A stretch of 14,408 bases of DNA, from NCBI GenBank assembly GCA_946886975.1, contig CAMPJV010000028.1:1-14408 (forward strand). Direction: 5' to 3'. Numbering within the stretch: the first letter of the stretch is position 1; each line of letters begins with the position of its first letter. The translations under genes and the position numbers were made by a program. The notes under the pieces were generated by a model. That model was not told where the DNA came from. It was given only the letters and a program-made list of their open reading frames with translations, and did no database searches. Shown piece after piece: positions 6,793 through 11,595 of this stretch. This stretch comes from an uncultured Taibaiella sp. GTDB lineage: Bacteria > Bacteroidota > Bacteroidia > Chitinophagales > Chitinophagaceae.

Positions 6793-8220
6793 CTAAGGTT
6801 TATACTCGTAGCAACCGATATCTATAGGATCACCGGATCGTGGCTTCCCATCCAGGTCTCTATTGTTACCCATTGGGAGCATTCCCTTGTCTATGACAGC
6901 CGAGCCTTCCTTAGGGCGAAAGTTCCATTTTGGATAATCGACGAACTTTGGATCTTCATTGAATATAGTGCCGGGAGTATTTACCTGGAAGTCGGCGATG
7001 CCTTCTTTGCTTTTTATGAGACAAGTGTCGAAGGAGAGGGAAAAAGGCACACCTCCCTGGATGTCAATTGAGTCGCACACGAGTTCATCATCGAGACTGC
7101 CGTATATGAGGCAATAGCGGAAACGGGCATCAAGGTCTCCGAGGTCGAAATGTCCACCCCCGCGATCGAGATAGTTGAGGACAGCCACTGTGGGGTTATC
7201 ACTATGAGCTACCTTTCTGGGGAAGTAGTTGATGAAACTGCAGTTGGTGAAGCTGTACTTGCCTCCCTGGAAGATAGCGAGAGCCTGAGCGCCACAATCG
7301 TGTACAAGACAGTTGGTGGCAGTGATATTTCCGTGGAAGCTGAGTATTCCGTAGCCTATTGCATTCTGAATGACGCAGTGATTCATGGTGAGTTGGGCAT
7401 TGAATACTTCTATGGCGAAGGGCAAGGCACCACCGGAGTTGTTGCCGCAGTTCTTGAGTGTCGTCCATTCCATGATATTGCCTGTGCTGCTGCTATCGAA
7501 ATAGATGCCGCCCCACTCGCCTGGGTAACCTTCATTGCCGAAGTAGTCACGGTCGAGCCTATTGCCCTGGAAAATTACTGTGTCCTTTTCAGAGCCACCA
7601 ACGCCGCAGCGTAGCGTGCCCCTGACATACAAACGGGAATCCGCATGCATATAGATCCTGCAGCCGGGAGGGATGGTAAGCGTAGTGTTCTTTTCTATCA
7701 GTGCGCTATGGAGGATGACGTACGGCTTGTCGGTGAGCCAGGTGTCGGTAGTGGTGATAACGCTGTCTCTTATGAAATGTGCATTCTGACCATAGGCAAA
7801 GACGGGGATAGAGTACTCCTGACCATTGAGCGTGGCGATGAGCTTATCTTCTACGATGAAAGGAAGGTTTTGAGTGTCGGGGTTTATCCTTACGGTGGCA
7901 AAGACGTAGATGCTGTCGTTGGCGGCTACTTCAATATTGGAAATGTTGTTGCCGGTGAAGCCATTTACGTTTATGTGAAAGAAGGAGCTATTACCCTTTT
8001 CAAGACGGACTGAGCTGATGTTGATCTTCTGGTCCTGAGGGTTGAATATTTTGAGACCCATGGTAAAGCTACCCAGCTCGGTAAAGACAGTATCGAATGT
8101 AAGCGTATCTGTGGAGTATCTCAGGTCGCCGCCAGACGTGAGTAGCTGTTCCTTTTTGCAGGAGCTTAGTATGAAGAGAAAGCCGAAAACCGAAACTGCT
8201 AAATACGTGTAAAAGCGCAT
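6793..8220 (-). CDS. Exported lipoprotein with parallel beta-helix and choice-of-anchor Q-like C-terminus
   Basis: A 475-residue protein. The signal peptide MRFYTYLAVSVFGFLFILSSC ends in lipobox LSSC with Cys21, so it is lipidated. I chose ATG 8220 over the in-frame ATG 8250 because it gives a textbook lipoprotein signal, and because a TAACTTTA box (plus 8238-8245, near the TAnnTTTG consensus) would lie inside the longer version. An N-terminal beta-sandwich-like part (about 30-150) precedes a run of short strands with Asn/Cys-rich turns (about 155-400), typical of right-handed beta-helices related to pectate lyase. The C-terminus (VIDKG, DLDGKPRSG, DIGCYEY) fits the choice-of-anchor Q pattern. 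A polysaccharide-binding or lyase-like surface role is possible; no catalytic set can be identified. Confidence 0.85.
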   Translation of the reverse strand: MRFYTYLAVSVFGFLFILSSCKKEQLLTSGGDLRYSTDTLTFDTVFTELGSFTMGLKIFNPQDQKINISSVRLEKGNSSFFHINVNGFTGNNISNIEVAANDSIYVFATVRINPDTQNLPFIVEDKLIATLNGQEYSIPVFAYGQNAHFIRDSVITTTDTWLTDKPYVILHSALIEKNTTLTIPPGCRIYMHADSRLYVRGTLRCGVGGSEKDTVIFQGNRLDRDYFGNEGYPGEWGGIYFDSSSTGNIMEWTTLKNCGNNSGGALPFAIEVFNAQLTMNHCVIQNAIGYGILSFHGNITATNCLVHDCGAQALAIFQGGKYSFTNCSFINYFPRKVAHSDNPTVAVLNYLDRGGGHFDLGDLDARFRYCLIYGSLDDELVCDSIDIQGGVPFSLSFDTCLIKSKEGIADFQVNTPGTIFNEDPKFVDYPKWNFRPKEGSAVIDKGMLPMGNNRDLDGKPRSGDPIDIGCYEYKP

Positions 8221-8325
8221 GTACCTATGTTGACCTGTAAAGTTAATCAAGTGAGGTTATAACGCTCAGGGGAGTAAAATATTTCAGAAATAATGCAATT
8301 TTCTTTTATAAGGGTTCAGTTGGTG

Positions 8326-8356
8326 TTTGGATTGCGGGGGATGAAAACTACTTTTG
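8326..8356 (+). promoter_or_regulatory. Consensus Bacteroidota promoter of the SAM-hydrolase-family gene
   Basis: TTTG (8326-8329), a 19-bp spacer, then TACTTTTG (8349-8356) matches the phylum's -33 / -7 consensus (TTTG, TAnnTTTG) without a mismatch. The transcription start should fall around 8361-8364, only a few bases before ATG 8366. The region also separates this gene from the divergent lipoprotein gene (145 bp). Confidence 0.65.
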
Positions 8357-8365
8357 CCGGGGTTT

Positions 8366-9160
8366 ATGGCATGTATCACGCTGATGTCTGATTTTGGTTT
8401 GCAGGATGCCTCTGTGGCATCAGCAAAGGGAATCCTGATGCAGTACGCACCTGCCATTCCGATAGTTGATATCAGCCATCTTATTGAGCCCTACCACCTG
8501 CAGCAGGCCGCCTACATCCTGGCATCGGCATACAGGAACTTTCCCGAGGGAACATGCCATGTGCTGCTTTTTGATGTGTTTGCGGAGAAAGACCCGAGGC
8601 TCTTGCTTTGCGAGAAAGACGGGCATTACTTCCTGGCACCGGACAATGGAATACTGGCACTTGCCTTTAGCGCTGAGATAGAAAATGTGTGGAATTGCTT
8701 TCAGCTTAGCCAGGATCATCAGTTTAAGGACCTGCTTCACCGGGCGGGAGAGATCATCCAACAGCTTCAGGAAAAAACTCCGGCTAGCCTAAACCTGCCT
8801 CCATGCGAACTCCGGAATGCGCCGCTGCACTGGAGGCCAAAGGTGGAAGAGAACACAGTGGAGTGTCACGTTATTCATATTGACCGTTTCGAGAACGTGG
8901 TCATCAACCTGAGGAGAGCACAATTTGAGTCTATAGGTAAGGGAAGGCCATTTCGGATACAGTTTATGAGAGATGAGGAGATACATGAGCTGAACAATCA
9001 CTATAGCAATGTGAAGGAGGGAGAGAAACTCTGCAGGTTCAACAGTACCGGCTTCCTGGAGATTGCCATTAACAGGGGAAAAGCTGCAAGCCTGTTTGGG
9101 CTTCAGCTTCACCGTGAGCAGCACCTGATGTATAATACAATAAAGATCTTTTTTGAGTGA
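8366..9160 (+). CDS. DUF62 / SAM hydrolase (SAM hydroxide adenosyltransferase) family protein, divergent
   Basis: A 264-residue protein of the fluorinase/SAM-hydrolase superfamily; characterised members split S-adenosylmethionine into adenosine and methionine or add a halide. Typical features are ITLMSDFG (4-11), IVDISHLIEP (33-42), FLAPDNGIL (89-97) and the C-terminal-domain motif VIHIDRFENVVINL (169-182). The usual VDPGVG motif is replaced by FDVFAEKDPR (69-78), keeping an Asp (70) and an Arg (78). The catalytic-His region (FHGRD in typical members) reads DHQFKD (117-122), with the His displaced. Activity is therefore uncertain. ATG 8366 restores the standard N-terminus; the TTG at 8354 lies within the promoter. 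The stop codon overlaps the GTG start of the next gene, indicating translational coupling. Confidence 0.85.
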   Translation: MACITLMSDFGLQDASVASAKGILMQYAPAIPIVDISHLIEPYHLQQAAYILASAYRNFPEGTCHVLLFDVFAEKDPRLLLCEKDGHYFLAPDNGILALAFSAEIENVWNCFQLSQDHQFKDLLHRAGEIIQQLQEKTPASLNLPPCELRNAPLHWRPKVEENTVECHVIHIDRFENVVINLRRAQFESIGKGRPFRIQFMRDEEIHELNNHYSNVKEGEKLCRFNSTGFLEIAINRGKAASLFGLQLHREQHLMYNTIKIFFE

Positions 9161-9450
9161 TAGTTCGGATTGTCAGGATGGAGTTTAGAGAGGGAGAAGT
9201 AGCTGCTTTTTTGAGCTTGTTTGAGGAGCGGAAGGGTCTGATCAGGAACTTCCGGGGGTGCAGCCATCTGGAGCTTTGGCAGGATGCAAATAGTCCCAAT
9301 AGTTTTTTTACCTACAGCCACTGGGATAGCGAGGAGGCGCTGGACCATTACAGATTCTCTGAACTGTTTAAGGACACTTGGGCAAGGACGAGGGCTCTAT
9401 TCGCTGCCAAAGCGCAAGCCTGGAGTGTAAACCGGCGGATGGAAGTGTAA
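9157..9450 (+). CDS. Small ABM-like (antibiotic biosynthesis monooxygenase fold) protein
   Basis: A 97-residue cytosolic protein that fits the dimeric ferredoxin-like ABM domain. An N-terminal strand (MIVRIVRMEF) is followed by a helix (VAAFLSLFEERKGLIRNF), then CSHLELWQD, FFTYSHWDSEEALDHYRFSELFKDTW and a C-terminal helix or strand. This is the standard pattern of the family, which includes quinone monooxygenases, haem-degrading enzymes and many uncharacterised stress proteins; no substrate can be assigned. Start is GTG, sharing the GTGA overlap with the stop of the SAM-hydrolase-family gene. The first residues MIVRIVRM are the expected beta strand, which supports GTG over the later ATG at 9178. 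Confidence 0.8.
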   Translation: MIVRIVRMEFREGEVAAFLSLFEERKGLIRNFRGCSHLELWQDANSPNSFFTYSHWDSEEALDHYRFSELFKDTWARTRALFAAKAQAWSVNRRMEV

Positions 9451-9473
9451 AAAAAGGCGCCGTTGGCGCCTTA
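9449..9473 (-). terminator. Terminator of the greA-HIT operon, also between convergent genes
   Basis: AAGGCGCC (9454-9461) pairs with GGCGCCTT (9465-9472) as a perfect 8-bp stem with a 3-nt loop. On the minus strand it runs into seven T residues (A 9449-9455 on the plus strand), a canonical rho-independent terminator. The plus-strand side has only TTAGAG, so termination of the ABM gene is weaker. The stem includes most of the HIT-gene stop codon, and the whole 20-bp gap between the two convergent genes is this hairpin. Confidence 0.9.
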
Positions 9474-9863
9474 GAGATCTTGTAATATCATTTGCTGAAT
9501 TTCCTTTAGCCGTGATCCTTCCAGCTTCAGCTTGGGGCGGGTGAAGTTCAGATCATCGGAAGAGTTGATTGGTATCAGGTGCATGTGAGCATGAGGAACT
9601 TCGAGCCCGACTACGCTTATGCCGCACCTATCACAAGGAAAGGCCTTTTCAATGGCTTTGGCAATTGGTTTAGCAAAGACCAGCCACTTGCTCAACAGGT
9701 CGTCGCTCACGTCAAAGAACTTGTCTACTTCTACCTTCGGAATTACAAGCACGTGGCCTTCCACCATTGGAAATATATCAAGGAAAGCAAAGAAATGGTC
9801 ATCCTCTGCAATCTTGTATGAGGGTATCTTACCAGCGATGATACTTGAAAAGACGGTGCTCAT
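9471..9863 (-). CDS. HIT family protein (histidine triad nucleotide hydrolase or transferase)
   Basis: A 130-residue protein of typical HIT length. It begins with the family's FSSIIAGKIPSYKIAEDD segment, has FLDIFPMVEGHVLVIPK (27-43), and ends the core with the histidine triad VPHAHMHLIP (His91, His93, His95). The middle of the triad is the nucleophile that acts on phosphoramidate or adenylylated substrates; Hint-like members cleave AMP-amidates. The residues between are charged helices. It starts 3 bp after the greA stop, so it is almost certainly in one operon with greA. The terminator overlaps its own TAA. Confidence 0.93.
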   Translation of the reverse strand: MSTVFSSIIAGKIPSYKIAEDDHFFAFLDIFPMVEGHVLVIPKVEVDKFFDVSDDLLSKWLVFAKPIAKAIEKAFPCDRCGISVVGLEVPHAHMHLIPINSSDDLNFTRPKLKLEGSRLKEIQQMILQDL

Positions 9864-9866
9864 GGC

Positions 9867-10340
9867 CTAAATGGAAATATTCTCAATTTTGAACTTCAGA
9901 ACCCCACCGGGTGCAGTCACCTCTGCGACTTCCCCCTTTGCCTTTCCCAGCAGGCCCTTACCTATTGGCGACGTCACTGATATTTTACCCGCCTTCAGAT
10001 CTGCTTCTTTCTCCGACACGATCTGATACTCAACGGTTTTCTTTGTTTTCAGGTTTGTAACCTTCACCTTGCTCAGTACTGAAACTTTACTAATATCTAT
10101 GTCTTTCGCTTCAAGAACCCTGGCTGAAGCGATAACAGCTTCAAGTTGTGCGATTTTAGCTTCATGGTGGCCTTGTGCTTCCTTGGCAGCGTCATACTCA
10201 GCATTCTCACGCAAGTCGCCTTTTTCTCGTGCTTCAGCGATCTGCCGGGCTATTTCAGCGCGGCCAGTAGTTTTAAGTTGAGTTAGTTCTTCCCGTAGTT
10301 GCTCAAGAGTTTCCTTTGATACGTAACTGATATCAGCCAT
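9867..10340 (-). CDS. greA: Transcription elongation factor GreA
   Basis: A 157-residue protein, standard for GreA, which enters the secondary channel of RNA polymerase and stimulates transcript cleavage in backtracked complexes. The N-terminal coiled coil (about 8-75) carries the acidic tip GDLRENAEYDAAKE (41-54), with Asp42 and Glu45 matching the catalytic-tip residues of E. coli GreA. The C-terminal FKBP-like domain includes ISVTSPIGKGLLGKAKGE (119-136). The ATG gives the usual N-terminus (MADISYVSKETLEQL). It is the first gene of a two-gene unit with the HIT gene. Its leader lies right beside the terminator of the upstream PorV-like gene, so the promoter may overlap that hairpin. Confidence 0.97.
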   Translation of the reverse strand: MADISYVSKETLEQLREELTQLKTTGRAEIARQIAEAREKGDLRENAEYDAAKEAQGHHEAKIAQLEAVIASARVLEAKDIDISKVSVLSKVKVTNLKTKKTVEYQIVSEKEADLKAGKISVTSPIGKGLLGKAKGEVAEVTAPGGVLKFKIENISI

Positions 10341-10365
10341 AACTTAATTCATTTCGTTAAAGAGG

Positions 10366-10402
10366 AAAAAAATACAACGCTCCTGCGTGAACAGAAGCGT
10401 TG
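10366..10402 (-). terminator. Rho-independent terminator after the PorV-like gene
   Basis: On the minus strand CAACGCTTCTG and CAGGAGCGTTG form an 11-bp stem with one T-G wobble around a 6-nt loop (plus-strand arms 10375-10385 and 10392-10402). The stem is followed by TATTTTTTT. It lies 21 bp after the PorV-like gene's stop codon and closes that transcription unit before greA. Confidence 0.92.
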
Positions 10403-10423
10403 CATTTATCAAAAGTAAGGATA

Positions 10424-11536
10424 TTATTGTGTGTCTGCGGCCTTTTTGGAGCGCGCGCGAGTCATAAGGCGTAATGAGACTGTATGAACTCCATTATTAG
10501 GTCTCTGAGTAGGCCTGTAGGAGTAGTCCAATGCAAGGATCGGCCCTTTCTCGCCTAACCCCTGCTGAATGGTGGCTCCGGCACTTACTCCGGTAAAGAA
10601 GGAGCCTGAAGTCACGTCGTCTGCGCTTTCATGGCGATAGCCCCCGCGAATCATAAAGGTTTCACGGAACGCATACTCCACTCCACCGCCTATATAATCG
10701 CTAAGAAAGGAGTTGGACGTAAAATTACCCATGATAGTAGCGCGATGCTTTGGCATGTCCTCGCTGTTCTTCATACGGTTTTCATCCAGGTAAAAATCAT
10801 AGGACACGCCGAAGTTAAGGTAGGTTGGCAGCTCAAACTTTTCAGTAGGAACCTGGGCGAAAAACTCTTCGCCGTTTGCATTGTCAGGCTGCTCTGCATT
10901 AAAAGCGAAGCCATTACCTGAGAAACGCATGTTTGTTCCTACATTTCTAAGGGTTACACCAAAGTGGAAGTTGTCCCTCTTTCCGGTAATGTATTGCACA
11001 CCAGCCTCAAAACAGGCGCCCGTAGCATGGATATTACTGATCTGTTCAGAAACAAACGTAGCCCCAATACCAGCACGGATGCTGTTTGAAAATTCCTTGG
11101 CAAATCCCAGCTGAAAGGTGAGAAACTGCGGCTTGTAAGTGCCCTGGTTTCCCTCAGGATTGTTAGCCTCAGTTATAGTAATATCGCCAAAGCCCATTGA
11201 CATGATGTTGAGTCCGATGACGCCAAAATCCCCAACATTCTGGGCAAGACCTATGTTGTTTACCGTCACATTGGATCCGCGCAAATAAACAGTATGCGCC
11301 AATCCTACCTCAGTATTCTGGGCGTAAGAAAGTCCCGCAATGTTGACCTTCATTGCTTCAATACCCTTCACATAGGAGCCATTAAGCCCGAACAGGCCGG
11401 TACTTTGACCCCACGGGTTAATCAAGAGCTCTGTCGCACCAGCCTGACCTGTACGATCCTTATTCCCTGCAAAAGCCGACATAGTCAATCCTGTTGCACA
11501 AAGCAGAAATGCGGCCTTGGTAAAAACGTTTTTCAT
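10424..11536 (-). CDS. PorV/PorQ-family outer-membrane protein (T9SS-associated type)
   Basis: A 370-residue protein from ATG 11536, with signal peptide MKNVFTKAAFLLCATGLTMSAFA. The in-frame ATG 11554 would add six polar residues. The mature part opens with GATELLINPWGQSTGLFGLNGSYVKG, then an FadL-like 14-stranded-barrel pattern of alternating strands, including NPEGNQGTYKP, ATFVSEQISNI, GVTLRNVGTNMRFSG and FMIRGGYRHESADD, ending in SLRLMTR. PorV shuttles T9SS cargo from the translocon to the attachment complex; PorQ belongs to the same family. The opening differs from classical PorV, so I call it a family member rather than porV itself. It follows the large exported protein by 59 bp in the same direction, suggesting a cargo/partner pair. 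A terminator follows. Confidence 0.85.
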   Translation of the reverse strand: MKNVFTKAAFLLCATGLTMSAFAGNKDRTGQAGATELLINPWGQSTGLFGLNGSYVKGIEAMKVNIAGLSYAQNTEVGLAHTVYLRGSNVTVNNIGLAQNVGDFGVIGLNIMSMGFGDITITEANNPEGNQGTYKPQFLTFQLGFAKEFSNSIRAGIGATFVSEQISNIHATGACFEAGVQYITGKRDNFHFGVTLRNVGTNMRFSGNGFAFNAEQPDNANGEEFFAQVPTEKFELPTYLNFGVSYDFYLDENRMKNSEDMPKHRATIMGNFTSNSFLSDYIGGGVEYAFRETFMIRGGYRHESADDVTSGSFFTGVSAGATIQQGLGEKGPILALDYSYRPTQRPNNGVHTVSLRLMTRARSKKAADTQ

Positions 11537-11562
11537 ATTCGAATCTGTGAACATTTATAATA

Positions 11563-11586
11563 GGGGCCGGATTGGTTACCGACCCC
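11563..11586 (-). promoter_or_regulatory. Intercistronic hairpin between the large exported protein and the PorV-like gene
   Basis: On the minus strand GGGGTCGG and CCGGCCCC can pair over 8 bp, with one T-G wobble, around an 8-nt loop TAACCAAT. No T-run follows (next is TATTATAA), so it is not a standard terminator. It could be a partial attenuator or an mRNA-stability or processing element that sets a different expression level for the downstream gene. It stands 27 bp before the PorV-like ATG. Confidence 0.5.
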
Positions 11587-11595
11587 AGAATGTTA

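Noticed and set aside
7150..7614. Long plus-strand open frame inside the lipoprotein gene
   Set aside because: It is antisense to a well-supported beta-helix lipoprotein and has no motif of its own.
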